Below are positions 26,012-33,616 of a DNA stretch of 46,038 nucleotides, in pieces. The notes under the pieces are model-generated. The model was not told the origin of the DNA. It did no database searches and saw only the letters and a program-made list of their open reading frames with translations. Source of the DNA: a virus. The translations under genes and the position numbers were made by a program. Numbering within the stretch: position 1 is the stretch's first letter; every line of letters begins with the position of its first letter. Location of the stretch: IMG/VR virus record IMGVR_UViG_3300044712_000432, positions 1 through 46,038 of that record; one strand, 5' to 3'.

Positions 26012-26030
26012 TTTCCTCTCCTCTTTATTT
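25999..26030 (+). terminator. Hairpin at the end of the ejection-protein operon
   Basis: GGAGAGGAA (25999-26007) pairs perfectly with TTCCTCTCC (26013-26021); the loop contains the TGA stop. Followed by TCTTTATTT. Confidence 0.65.
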
Positions 26031-26054
26031 AAAGGCTCAGGGCCTTTTTTTTAT
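26031..26054 (+). terminator. Second, canonical terminator
   Basis: AAGGCTC..GGCCTT stem with a short loop and a run of eight T. In tandem with the preceding hairpin it would separate virion-core genes from tailspike and lysis genes. Confidence 0.8.
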
Positions 26055-26075
26055 TTCTAAATGGAGGTGTAGCAT

Positions 26076-28448
26076 ATGACTGTTTCATCCGAACTAAACA
26101 AACATGTGTATGTTGGGAACTCTGCTACTATGGTATGGCCCTTTACATTTTATGTTCTTGACGAGGACGATTTGCATCTGTATCTAACAAATATTACTAC
26201 CGGCGCAACAACGGAAATAACAACAAATTTTTCCGTATCACCTACGGGTGGAAGTTTCCCGGCAGATAGCGGGACTATTACTTATCCTTCTATTGGTGAT
26301 CCTTTAACAAGCACGTACAAATTAACAATTGTTCGCGAAATGGATGTGTTGCAAGAAACCGAATATCCAAACAATTCCGCATTAAGACCAAAAGTGGTAG
26401 AGCGTGATCTTGACCGTCAAACAATGATTTCACAACAACTAAAAGAATCTATAACCAGAGCTTTGGTTGCAGATATTTCCTCTACGACAAATTACGAAAT
26501 GCCTGCCGCCGTTGCTGACGGCGTTATAGGATGGAATGATGCCGGTACTGCCCTAGAGAATAAAACTGATTTATCAGGTACATTCCCTGTCGTTGATGTT
26601 CAAGCCGCTATAGACCATATAACAGACCCCACAAATGCCCACGCTTCCAGTGCTATTTCATTTGTTCAATCAGGTTCCGGGGCCGTAACTAGAACCGCGC
26701 AGGATAAATTAAGAGAGGAAATATCAGTAAAAGATTTTGGTGCAAAAGGCGATGGAACAACCGACGATTATGCTGCCATAACAGCAGCAATAACATATGC
26801 GGCAACAATAAACGGCACTGTGCGCGTTCCGTCCGGTCTATATATTGTTTCGGATACCATTGATATTACCGAATACCAATTTGTTAGTATTATCGGAGAT
26901 GGACGGTTGAATTCATTAATTCTACATACAGGCGCACAAACTACCGGATGTTTACAGATATATGGCGGTGACGGAGTTGTTAGTGGTGGATTACGTACAA
27001 TGTATAACCGTCCTATATGCACAGTTAGCGATATAGGGTTAGGTAGTATCGGCGGACCGGCATTAAGATATTATAGGGCTTGGAACATAATTACCGAAAG
27101 AGTTTATCTTTTTAGTGCTCATGCAAGCTATCCATTTTTAAGTTGTGACGGTGCGGCCATGAATTTATTTAGTGATTGTGATCTTGATCCTGGGAATACC
27201 GATTATCCCTCTAATTGGGCGGCTACTTTAACTGCGCTTTGCACAAGTGGACAAAATGCGCTGAAAATAACTACCTCAGATGTTATCCCTACCACTACCA
27301 CTGAGCAAAGTTTTATAAATTGCCGCACTGGAAACTGGTATACTGGAGATAGTATTATTATTGAAAATCCCGCGCCCACGGTATTTAGTATGTTTGGCAT
27401 GAGTTTTGTCAATTGTTTCATAAAAGTAAAATCAACACGTAATGGAGTTTCAATTATCAACGCAGGGGTAAAGATAGATAATACCGATTTTGAAGGAGTT
27501 GGATCAGATCCGGCAACAACGGCGATTTACGTTGGCGGATCTGATACTGTATTACGTATATCAAATGTTGATAGTTACTCGGCTCAATTAAGAATAGTTC
27601 TTGCTGATACTGTTTATGTAAGTAATAGTAGTTTTAAAAATCTTGTGGTCGAAAATAATCCCACTACATATTACTGTTTTATGGGTATGAATGTTGTTAA
27701 TGCTATAGACAATACGTCGGCGGGTATTATATCTAATGGAGCAAATATATTATGGTTTGGCACAAAAGGAACTTCAGTGTCTGGATCACTTGGAAATAAA
27801 CTCGTTCTTGATAATATTGGAAGTCAACTAAAGTTAGTGGGCGATGGAGGCTATTCGGCTGGATTATGGACAAATGCTGGAACGACTAATGCTCAATTCG
27901 CTGATTGGTCCAGTTTAAAAGGTTTTCAAATGAATCTTGCAAACGGAAATATCCGTATCGGAAATAATACCTCGCCCGATTCGTGGAAACTTTCTGTTGA
28001 TGCTGGCTGGATAAATTCGGTTGATGGTTATAAAACAAACGGAGCGGATTTTGGAGAAATGTTTGAAAGTGCGGACGGCAACAGAATACCCTTTGGTGTT
28101 ACAGTAATAGCCGTGAATGGGAAAATTAGGGCAGCTAAAGATGGAGAAAGCCCGATAGGTGCTATTTCTGCAACATGTTCCTGGGTTGGTAATAATGGCG
28201 GCAATGAATGGCCGGGAAAATATCTAAGAAACGATTTTGGGGTTATTGTTGAAGATTCAGACGGAAATCCGACAATTAACCCTTTATATGATCCAACAAA
28301 AGAATATGTTTTACGTGAAAACCGTCCCGAATGGCACATAGTAGGGTTATTAGGGCAAGTTAGAATATTAAAGGGACAGCCTACTGCCCCAGGATGGATT
28401 AAACTAAACGACATATCTGACCAAGTTGAACTATGGCTAATTAAGTAA
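26076..28448 (+). CDS. Tailspike with T7-fibre-like N-terminus, pectate-lyase fold and Peptidase_G2 chaperone
   Basis: A 790-aa receptor-binding protein. Residues 1-150 match the virion-binding part of T7-type fibres (VGNSATMVWPFTFYVLDEDD). Residues about 210-600 begin with VKDFGAKGDGTTDDYAAI, the signature of pectate-lyase-3 beta-helices that bind or cut surface polysaccharide. The C-terminal part (about 645-790) is the Peptidase_G2 self-cleaving chaperone of phi29/GA-1 appendages, with ADFGEMFE at 657-664 holding the likely acidic catalytic pair (D658, E661). It should trimerise and then cut off its chaperone. Confidence 0.85.
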   Translation: MTVSSELNKHVYVGNSATMVWPFTFYVLDEDDLHLYLTNITTGATTEITTNFSVSPTGGSFPADSGTITYPSIGDPLTSTYKLTIVREMDVLQETEYPNNSALRPKVVERDLDRQTMISQQLKESITRALVADISSTTNYEMPAAVADGVIGWNDAGTALENKTDLSGTFPVVDVQAAIDHITDPTNAHASSAISFVQSGSGAVTRTAQDKLREEISVKDFGAKGDGTTDDYAAITAAITYAATINGTVRVPSGLYIVSDTIDITEYQFVSIIGDGRLNSLILHTGAQTTGCLQIYGGDGVVSGGLRTMYNRPICTVSDIGLGSIGGPALRYYRAWNIITERVYLFSAHASYPFLSCDGAAMNLFSDCDLDPGNTDYPSNWAATLTALCTSGQNALKITTSDVIPTTTTEQSFINCRTGNWYTGDSIIIENPAPTVFSMFGMSFVNCFIKVKSTRNGVSIINAGVKIDNTDFEGVGSDPATTAIYVGGSDTVLRISNVDSYSAQLRIVLADTVYVSNSSFKNLVVENNPTTYYCFMGMNVVNAIDNTSAGIISNGANILWFGTKGTSVSGSLGNKLVLDNIGSQLKLVGDGGYSAGLWTNAGTTNAQFADWSSLKGFQMNLANGNIRIGNNTSPDSWKLSVDAGWINSVDGYKTNGADFGEMFESADGNRIPFGVTVIAVNGKIRAAKDGESPIGAISATCSWVGNNGGNEWPGKYLRNDFGVIVEDSDGNPTINPLYDPTKEYVLRENRPEWHIVGLLGQVRILKGQPTAPGWIKLNDISDQVELWLIK

Positions 28449-28468
28449 TTTTATGTTAAACTATTACC

Positions 28469-28592
28469 GCTAGGCTAGGTAAGGGTAGCTCCCTTGCCGA
28501 AAAGCCGCCCGGTGGCCTGCCTAGCTTACATACCGGGCAACTAAATAAAAACCGGGAAGGAGTGACCTGCTTATGCTAGGTCTATTTTTTAT
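28469..28592 (+). ncRNA. Candidate structured RNA with possible pseudoknot
   Basis: A 165-bp gene-free stretch. GGTAAGGG/CCCTTGCC (28478-28485, 28491-28498) is an 8-bp hairpin. GCTAGGC (28469-28475) pairs with GCCTAGC (28519-28525), and GCCCGGT (28507-28513) pairs with ACCGGGC (28532-28538); the two helices interleave, forming a pseudoknot. A second ACCGGG at 28551 offers an alternative partner. A terminator ends the stretch. It does not match any RNA class I recognise; it could be a small RNA or the 3' end of the tailspike mRNA. Confidence 0.45.
28564..28590 (+). terminator. Terminator before lysis genes
   Basis: GACCT-GC and GC-AGGTC pair with one bulged T and a 4-nt loop, followed by TATTTTTT. 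Confidence 0.65.
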
Positions 28593-28613
28593 GCCTCCAG
28601 GAAAGAGGTATAA

Positions 28614-28865
28614 ATGAAACTGGAAGAACAATTAACGGAAGCATTGAAGTTAATTACTAAGGTTTTAAACGACACTAACGACATAAACAAGAGACTTGCA
28701 AACGCCTTTATAGTGGCTATAGTGGCGTTTTCTTTATGCTTTTCTATTACCATAGTAGGCATTACATATCTATATTTTCGGTCTGATTACCAATATGGAA
28801 CTATCAACCAAACCCAAGGCAATAGCAGCACAGCAAATATTAACGCGAAGGGGGATGCTGAATAA
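28614..28865 (+). CDS. Small membrane protein of the lysis region, 83 aa
   Basis: N-terminal amphipathic helix (1-30), one transmembrane span at about 31-54, then a polar tail rich in Asn/Thr/Gln. ATG 28614 follows AAGAGGT. Could be a holin partner or anti-holin; no family recognised. Its stop overlaps the next ATG (TAATG). Confidence 0.6.
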   Translation: MKLEEQLTEALKLITKVLNDTNDINKRLANAFIVAIVAFSLCFSITIVGITYLYFRSDYQYGTINQTQGNSSTANINAKGDAE

Positions 28866-28921
28866 TGGCAAAGAAACCCGTTAAACCGACAAAACCCGGT
28901 AAGCCAACGAAGGGGGGTTAA
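28865..28921 (+). CDS. Basic 18-residue peptide
   Basis: MAKKPVKPTKPGKPTKGG, encoded by an ORF that starts in the upstream stop (TAATG) and ends 4 bases before the next gene start. Lys/Pro/Gly repeats and tight coupling suggest it is translated. Role unknown; it may serve mainly to couple translation to the next gene. Confidence 0.5.
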   Translation: MAKKPVKPTKPGKPTKGG

Positions 28922-28925
28922 TGCT

Positions 28926-29216
28926 ATGGAACCATGTCCGTATCATCCTGAGTGTTTGCGAAGGATAGAGATGTGTGAAGAAAAAATATCTGCACTTGAA
29001 GACAACAATACAAAATTTTTGATTAAACAAGCCGGGATGGATCAGAAATTGGATTACATTATTGAAACAGTCAAAACCCTTGTAAGAACCGTAGAGGATA
29101 TGGCAAAAACTCCTTCCAGGCGGTGGGAAACGGCAATAACCGCAGCTATCACGGCAGGGATAACAATACTTTTGACAGCTATTTTGTCGTGGTCAGTATT
29201 GCATAGGGCGGTGTGA
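28926..29216 (+). CDS. XhlA-like holin-associated protein, 96 aa
   Basis: N-terminal Cys-rich start (CPYHPEC), a coiled coil at about residues 15-60, then a C-terminal hydrophobic span at about 70-90. This layout matches haemolysin XhlA-like proteins, which act with holin and amidase in Firmicutes phages. Overlaps the next gene by GTGA. Confidence 0.7.
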   Translation: MEPCPYHPECLRRIEMCEEKISALEDNNTKFLIKQAGMDQKLDYIIETVKTLVRTVEDMAKTPSRRWETAITAAITAGITILLTAILSWSVLHRAV

Positions 29217-29461
29217 AGTTTATGCTTGATTACATATGTAGGCATTGGATTGGCGTAGTCATTATTATGGTGATTACGCTTTTCATTTTCTGGGCAATAG
29301 GGTTTTTTGCCAATTCCCTAATGGGAGCAAAGTTTGAACTAAATTCCTGTTGGGCGGGAGTAGCCGCCATATCTACAGCCGGGATAGTTGGACTAGGAAA
29401 GTATTATACTGATTCCCGGCACAATAGCGAACCAAATAAACCTATTGACGGAGGCGGTTAA
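29213..29461 (+). CDS. Probable holin, two spans, 82 aa
   Basis: Starts at GTG 29213 (overlap) or ATG 29222. Two hydrophobic segments (about residues 11-33 and 45-62) and a short charged C-terminus. Lies directly before the endolysin, the usual holin position. Family not identified. Confidence 0.65.
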   Translation: MKFMLDYICRHWIGVVIIMVITLFIFWAIGFFANSLMGAKFELNSCWAGVAAISTAGIVGLGKYYTDSRHNSEPNKPIDGGG

Positions 29462-29463
29462 TA

Positions 29464-29991
29464 ATGAAAGTTGCGATTAATGCCGGGCATGCCCCAAACG
29501 GGATTCCTGACCCCGGAGCCGTAGGCCCAAACGGAACACAAGAGGCCGATGTCACAAAATCTGTAGCAGAGAAACTTTGCGCTCTATTGCAGTATTTTGG
29601 ACATGAAACTCTATTCATTCAAGAGGATGATCTAGGCTTGATATGTGACAAGGCAAACGAATTCGGCGCGGATATATTCGTTTCTATCCATTGCAATGCT
29701 GCCGAGAATCCTGCCGCACATGGCACAGAAACTTTCTACATGGAAGGTAGCGGAGCCGGTTCACGGTTAGCGCAATATGTACATTCCGAACTGTGCGGAA
29801 CGGGATTGACCAACAGAGGAACGAAAACCGCAAGGTACTATGTCTTAAAGAATACCGACATGCCAGCCATTTTGACCGAATTGGCCTTTATCTCTAACCC
29901 AGAGGAAGAAACCTTGTTGTCCGATGTTAATTCTCAACAAACCTTCGCAGAGGTTATCTGCCGAGGGATAAACGCATTTTGCGGGATGTAA
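29464..29991 (+). CDS. Endolysin, N-acetylmuramoyl-L-alanine amidase (Amidase_3)
   Basis: A 175-aa single-domain enzyme that cuts the MurNAc-L-Ala bond. Zinc ligands H9 (INAGHAPN), E27 (TQEADV) and H76 (VSIHCNA), and catalytic E139 (AILTELAFISN) are all present. No signal peptide and no wall-binding domain, so it depends on a holin. Compact size is normal for prophage Amidase_3 lysins, including those of diderm hosts. Confidence 0.92.
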   Translation: MKVAINAGHAPNGIPDPGAVGPNGTQEADVTKSVAEKLCALLQYFGHETLFIQEDDLGLICDKANEFGADIFVSIHCNAAENPAAHGTETFYMEGSGAGSRLAQYVHSELCGTGLTNRGTKTARYYVLKNTDMPAILTELAFISNPEEETLLSDVNSQQTFAEVICRGINAFCGM

Positions 29992-30005
29992 AGGAGGCGT
30001 AAAGC

Positions 30006-30176
30006 ATGAGTGAATATCTGCGTGATATTGCTGCATGGTTTTTAGGTGAAGCTGATAAATTAGATAAACTTGATACAAAGATTAGGGCGGCAATTACTAC
30101 ACAAAACCGTCGAGCCTTTTATTATGGCATTGCTGTAGGTTTGATTCTTGCGGTTTTAATCGTAGGGGTGATCTAG
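30006..30176 (+). CDS. Small membrane protein, 56 aa
   Basis: ATG 30006 follows AAGGAGGCG. A charged amphipathic N-terminal half is followed by a C-terminal hydrophobic span at about residues 39-56. It ends one base before the next ATG. A lysis accessory role is plausible but not shown. Confidence 0.65.
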   Translation: MSEYLRDIAAWFLGEADKLDKLDTKIRAAITTQNRRAFYYGIAVGLILAVLIVGVI

Positions 30177-30177
30177 T

Positions 30178-30702
30178 ATGCTAAAAAACATTGACTTTAA
30201 GTACAAAATAGCCATAATCGTTTCTATGGTGCTTATTTTTGTCTGTGTTGCGTTTTGGGTATATGGTAAGGTATTTACACCAAAGGTTACGAAAATTCCC
30301 AACGTAGACAGCCAAAATAAAGCCATCACCCTTCCTATTGAGACAAGGTTCAAACAAATTACCTCTGTCGGCATTGAAGCGAAAAATCCTGGTGACGCAG
30401 ATATACAAGTATCTAGTAAATCAAATTATGTCGTTGAAGTAAACGGCAAAAAGGAAGAATTGCAACCTGTAGTTAAAGAAACATCGAAGCTGGAGAACAA
30501 TAAAGTAGTAGTCACCCAGGAAAACACTGTCACGACAAAAATTAAATTGCCGGAGCCTGCTGGTTCGTTTGGTGCAGGGATGAACGATAAAGACGAATTG
30601 GCTATTATGGCAGATGGACGTATTTATAAGAACTTGAATTGGTGGGTATATGCCAGCAGATCGGAGCAAGCGGTAGGCGCGAAAGTAACAATATATAAGT
30701 AG
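30178..30702 (+). CDS. Membrane-anchored exported protein, 174 aa (possible spanin-like)
   Basis: One N-terminal span at about residues 11-30 (IAIIVSMVLIFVCVAFWVYG), then about 140 polar residues probably outside the membrane, with a coiled or beta middle (KEELQPVVKETSKLENNK). Last gene of the lysis cluster. In a diderm host such a protein could help disrupt the outer membrane; no spanin family match is recognised, so this is conjecture. Confidence 0.6.
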   Translation: MLKNIDFKYKIAIIVSMVLIFVCVAFWVYGKVFTPKVTKIPNVDSQNKAITLPIETRFKQITSVGIEAKNPGDADIQVSSKSNYVVEVNGKKEELQPVVKETSKLENNKVVVTQENTVTTKIKLPEPAGSFGAGMNDKDELAIMADGRIYKNLNWWVYASRSEQAVGAKVTIYK

Positions 30703-30704
30703 CG

Positions 30705-30728
30705 ACTATTTCCTTTTTTTGAAATAGT
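30705..30728 (+). terminator. First hairpin after the lysis operon
   Basis: ACTATTTC pairs perfectly with GAAATAGT (8 bp) around an 8-nt T-rich loop. The T-run is in the loop, not after the stem. Confidence 0.45.
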
Positions 30729-31448
30729 TCATTCTAAGGGGGGCTGGCTAATGCTGGCCCCTTTTTTGTTTAGCACAAAACTCCGAAATACTTTCCTTTG
30801 ATTATGTTCTAAAATCTCAAAATTGTTTCTCTCAAATATATATCTATACTGATTATAAGTATAGTGACGATCCCCTAACTCATTTACTTTATTCTCCCAG
30901 CCGATTATCATCTTAATTGCCTCTTTTAACCATTGTACTTTATGTTCGCCTATAATAATTACCACGCCATCTGGTTTTAATACTCTATATATTTCAGACA
31001 AGAGTTTGTCTGGATTATCCGCGTGGTGGAAAGATTGGGACATAAACACAAAATCAAGCGAATTATCAGCTATATGTAAATCGTAGAAACTCCCATATAT
31101 AAGGGAAATTTTATCAACGGGAACATTATAATGTTTTAGGACAAGAGGGCCAAGCTTCAATAAACGATGCTTAGAATACTCTAGACAGTATAATTTATCA
31201 ACTATAGGAGTGATATAGGAAGCAGCCCAAAGATTACCTGCTGCTAAATCAATCCCGGTTCCGCGCATATATGACGAAAAGAGCAATAAGTCATATGGTA
31301 ATTGACATTCTTTTAAATATTGCTCCATTTTTTCAAAGTTACCGTCAACAATATACCAGGATTTTTTCTTTTCTTCGTTTTCATTATTCCAGTATTCAGC
31401 ATATTTAGGCATATCTTCATTTAACCAATGTTCGACTTGATATTCCAT
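30729..31448 (-). CDS. SAM-dependent class I methyltransferase (lysogenic-conversion candidate)
   Basis: A 239-aa protein from ATG 31448, with GGGAGGGG 11 bases upstream; ATG 31457 is also possible. Motif I GIDLAAGNLW, post-I YCLEYSKHRLLKL, DFVFMSQSFHHADNP and the LSEIYRVLKPDGVVIII segment are those of Methyltransf_11 enzymes acting on small molecules or glycans. It reads opposite to the lysis genes and abuts the attachment site, so in a prophage it would lie near one end, the usual place of cargo genes. Substrate unknown. Confidence 0.8.
   Translation of the reverse strand: MEYQVEHWLNEDMPKYAEYWNNENEEKKKSWYIVDGNFEKMEQYLKECQLPYDLLLFSSYMRGTGIDLAAGNLWAASYITPIVDKLYCLEYSKHRLLKLGPLVLKHYNVPVDKISLIYGSFYDLHIADNSLDFVFMSQSFHHADNPDKLLSEIYRVLKPDGVVIIIGEHKVQWLKEAIKMIIGWENKVNELGDRHYTYNQYRYIFERNNFEILEHNQRKVFRSFVLNKKGASISQPPLE
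30738..30767 (+). terminator. Late-operon terminator
   Basis: GGGGC..GGC and GC..GCCCC form a stem with a small internal loop, followed by TTTTTT. It overlaps the last codons of the leftward methyltransferase, so the two transcripts converge here. Confidence 0.75.
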
Positions 31449-31565
31449 AATATTCATCCCCTCCCAATTAATTACCATTTTACTACTATGCGTGAAAATT
31501 TGCATTAGTTATTTGTTGTGGTAATTGATTTAAGGAGCATTAAAAAGTGACATATTTTTATGTAT

Positions 31566-31757
31566 TAGTAACATATTAGTAACAAATAGCCAATAAACCC
31601 GCGTGAATACTGCATCACCAATTCTCCAAACGTTAATTACAGTGTATTAATTACCCCTGCGAATCCAGTATTTGCGGGGGTTTTTGTTTGTCTATGAGGT
31701 AATTAATAACAGTTCAAAACAGGTTATTAGTAACAAACTAGTAACAAGCTAGTAACA
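31566..31757. other. attP: Phage attachment site (attP) region with arm-type repeats
   Basis: TAGTAACA occurs five times in direct orientation: 31566 and 31577 on one side, 31728, 31739 and 31750 on the other, each 11 bp from its neighbour. Between them an 11-bp inverted repeat (TATTAATTACC at 31645-31655, GGTAATTAATA at 31698-31708) flanks a terminator-like segment (CCCCTGCG..TTGCGGGGGTTTTT). This is the layout of a lambda-type attP: integrase arm sites flanking a core. It directly follows the integrase gene. The exact core cannot be set without the host sequence. Confidence 0.75.
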
Positions 31758-31763
31758 AGCACT

Positions 31764-32801
31764 TTAAATCATGTCTATTGCTTTTCTTAGTTCTTCGATG
31801 TCCTTATGGGTATATGTTTTTTCTGTGGTGGTAAAGCTGCTATGCCCTACAATATTTTTAATTGATGTGGGATTTGCTCCCGCGTTGTTAATTAATGTCG
31901 CAAAGGTATGGCGGCAGTCATGGGGCCTGTGCCCTGTGTCTAGTCTTAGTCGCTCCATGATCGGCGTAAACACTCCCCGGTAGTAATAGTCATAGCTTAT
32001 CGGTTTATCCTGTTTCTTGGGGTGTATTATAAGGTAGGAAGTGCAAGCCTGTACCCTACGCTCAAAAAATGGCTGGATTTTGTTATGGATGGGCACAAGT
32101 CTATTTTGGCCTGCCTCTGTCTTGCTGTCTGTGACTATAAAATACCTCTCTGATAGGTTTACATCCTCTGGTCTAATATTAATCAATTCTCCGGGCCGAA
32201 TACCGGTATAGATAAGCATTAGGATAGTATCTGCCAATGGGATGTCTGGTTCGTTTTTAAACAGCGTGTCTATTTCCTGCTGGCTGAAAGGTATTCGTTT
32301 GGTCTTGCCTTTGTTTTCGCCAAGGGTGATGTATTCAGAATAATCCTTGCTGACAATATCATTTGCCATAGCATATTTGTATAATTGATTATACAGCACT
32401 TTCATTTTCTTTAATGATCCGTGTCCTAAATCGCATGCTGCTATTGCTTTGTTAAGGTGGGCGGTCTTGATGTCCTTGAACAGCAGGTCATGTAAAGAAG
32501 TAGAATTATTGAACGCTGCATTATATCCCAGGACTGATGACCTAGACGCGTCCTTATATTTGACGGACTTGTATAATTGAAATAGTTCTGAAAATGTGAT
32601 CGTGTCATTATCCACCACAAGAGGATCTTTATTATATTCTGCAAGGGCAAGTAAGGCTTGATTTTGTTTTTCGTAATATCCAATAGGTAGATATATAGGA
32701 TAGCCCCTATCGTCAAACCCCAGTGTTTTTCTGGCTACCCAGGGTTTTCTTCTGTTGCCGGATAGTTTATAAACCGAGCCGTATCCATTAGGATTACGCA
32801 A
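31764..32801 (-). CDS. int: Tyrosine-recombinase integrase
   Basis: About 345 aa. Catalytic residues all present, numbered from the longest ORF start at 32828: R211 (YTGIRPGEL), K236 (DSKTEAGQNR), H303-xx-R306 (HDCRHTFAT), H329 (VGHSSFTTTEKTY) and Y339. Starts RNPNGYGSVYKLSGNRRKPW, an AP2-like arm-binding start typical of Firmicutes phage integrases. I chose TTG 32801 behind GGGGTGG; GTG 32810 or TTG 32828 are alternatives. It inserts and excises the phage at attP. Confidence 0.92.
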   Translation of the reverse strand: MRNPNGYGSVYKLSGNRRKPWVARKTLGFDDRGYPIYLPIGYYEKQNQALLALAEYNKDPLVVDNDTITFSELFQLYKSVKYKDASRSSVLGYNAAFNNSTSLHDLLFKDIKTAHLNKAIAACDLGHGSLKKMKVLYNQLYKYAMANDIVSKDYSEYITLGENKGKTKRIPFSQQEIDTLFKNEPDIPLADTILMLIYTGIRPGELINIRPEDVNLSERYFIVTDSKTEAGQNRLVPIHNKIQPFFERRVQACTSYLIIHPKKQDKPISYDYYYRGVFTPIMERLRLDTGHRPHDCRHTFATLINNAGANPTSIKNIVGHSSFTTTEKTYTHKDIEELRKAIDMI

Positions 32802-32849
32802 TTTTACCACCCCATAGACAAAATACAATAAATACTATATAATTAAATA

Positions 32850-32863
32850 CGAACATACGTTCG
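32850..32863. promoter_or_regulatory. LexA (SOS) box upstream of integrase
   Basis: CGAACATACGTTCG fits the Gram-positive LexA consensus CGAAC-RNRY-GTTYC at all but the last base and is extended by A and T into a 16-bp near-palindrome. It lies about 50 bp before the integrase start, where it would block leftward transcription until DNA damage. Confidence 0.75.
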
Positions 32864-32921
32864 TTAATTTATGATGAATTTGTGATGTAATTGTGAGGTT
32901 TTCAGAATATTTTCATTATTA

Positions 32922-32963
32922 GGACAAATGTCCATTGTAATATTTTATTGTGTCATGTAAAAT
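32922..32963 (+). promoter_or_regulatory. Rightward promoter with upstream palindrome
   Basis: TTGTAA (32935-32940), 17 bp, TAAAAT (32958-32963). The palindrome GGACAAATGTCC (32922-32933) ends one base before the -35 box and may be an operator. The promoter would serve the 49-aa gene at 33031. Confidence 0.55.
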
Positions 32964-33030
32964 CTAATTGCTGAGATGATCGGATGTTAAATTAAGTGAA
33001 GGGAATCACGATACATAAGGAGGTCATTAA

Positions 33031-33180
33031 ATGCCACAGACGGAAAAGAAGGGGGAAAAGTTAGAGGAGAGAAAAACAAAACCGATAATTATAGTGTGTC
33101 ATTTAGGGAATAAAGATTATGTTGAGTGCGACGGCGGATTAATATTGGTAGATCATAAATTTATATCTGATCTCGAATAA
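33031..33180 (+). CDS. Hypothetical 49-aa protein between integrase and repressor
   Basis: ATG 33031 follows AAGGAGG with good spacing. A charged N-terminal tail (Lys/Glu-rich, 1-17) precedes a small beta-rich part (PIIIVCHLG, GGLILVDHKFI). It is a one-gene unit with its own promoter and a strong terminator, reading opposite to both int and the repressor. That setting suits a gene expressed in the lysogen. No family recognised. Confidence 0.6.
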   Translation: MPQTEKKGEKLEERKTKPIIIVCHLGNKDYVECDGGLILVDHKFISDLE

Positions 33181-33183
33181 GGA

Positions 33184-33227
33184 AAATCGCGGGGGATACC
33201 GTTAATCTTCCGCGATTTCTTTTTTTA
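33184..33227 (+). terminator. Strong terminator, probably bidirectional
   Basis: AAATCGCGG pairs perfectly with CCGCGATTT (9 bp, 17-nt loop), followed by CTTTTTTT. The repressor stop codon lies in the loop on the other strand, where the stem is followed by only four T. Confidence 0.8.
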
Positions 33228-33588
33228 GTTCTTCAGTTATAACCAATAATTTTTTTATAGTTTCTACGGACACCTCTTTAGTATTTTGGCTTATTTTTGT
33301 TGGTTCAACAAGAGTAAGCCTATTTTTTTTGTCTTTTTCTATTTTGTTAAGTATGGCGTTATACTTCTCCGAATCTTCTTTTACTACATAAGCGTCGGGC
33401 AAAAAGAACTCCGGCAAAGTCAATCCAAAATAATTACATATCCTTTCTATTGTCTCTGTTCTTGGGCTTGTCTCGCCTTGCATTATTGTGGCTAATGTTG
33501 ATTGGGGAATATCGGACTTCCGAGCAAATTCATTTATGCTTAGTCCGTGCTTATCGCATAACTCTTTTATCCTCTCCGGTATGTTCAT
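33202..33588 (-). CDS. CI-like repressor (XRE family), 128 aa
   Basis: Residues 4-61 are an XRE helix-turn-helix (IKELCDKHGLSINEFARKSD, then IPQSTLATIMQGETSPRTETI). The C-terminal half is charged and helical, with no LexA/RecA-type self-cleavage peptidase. It reads opposite to the Cro-like gene across a region with three operator-like sites. Lacking a peptidase domain, it must be inactivated in another way, for example by an antirepressor. Confidence 0.82.
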   Translation of the reverse strand: MNIPERIKELCDKHGLSINEFARKSDIPQSTLATIMQGETSPRTETIERICNYFGLTLPEFFLPDAYVVKEDSEKYNAILNKIEKDKKNRLTLVEPTKISQNTKEVSVETIKKLLVITEELKKEIAED

Positions 33589-33616
33589 ATGCCCTATCCT
33601 TTCTATTAACGTAAAA

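Noticed and set aside
28449-28613. Diversity-generating retroelement template
   Set aside because: No reverse transcriptase gene and no matching variable repeat in the tailspike.
31654-31686. tRNA gene fragment as attP core
   Set aside because: GCGAATCC recalls a T-arm, but no acceptor or anticodon pairing can be drawn; a terminator-like core is all that can be supported.
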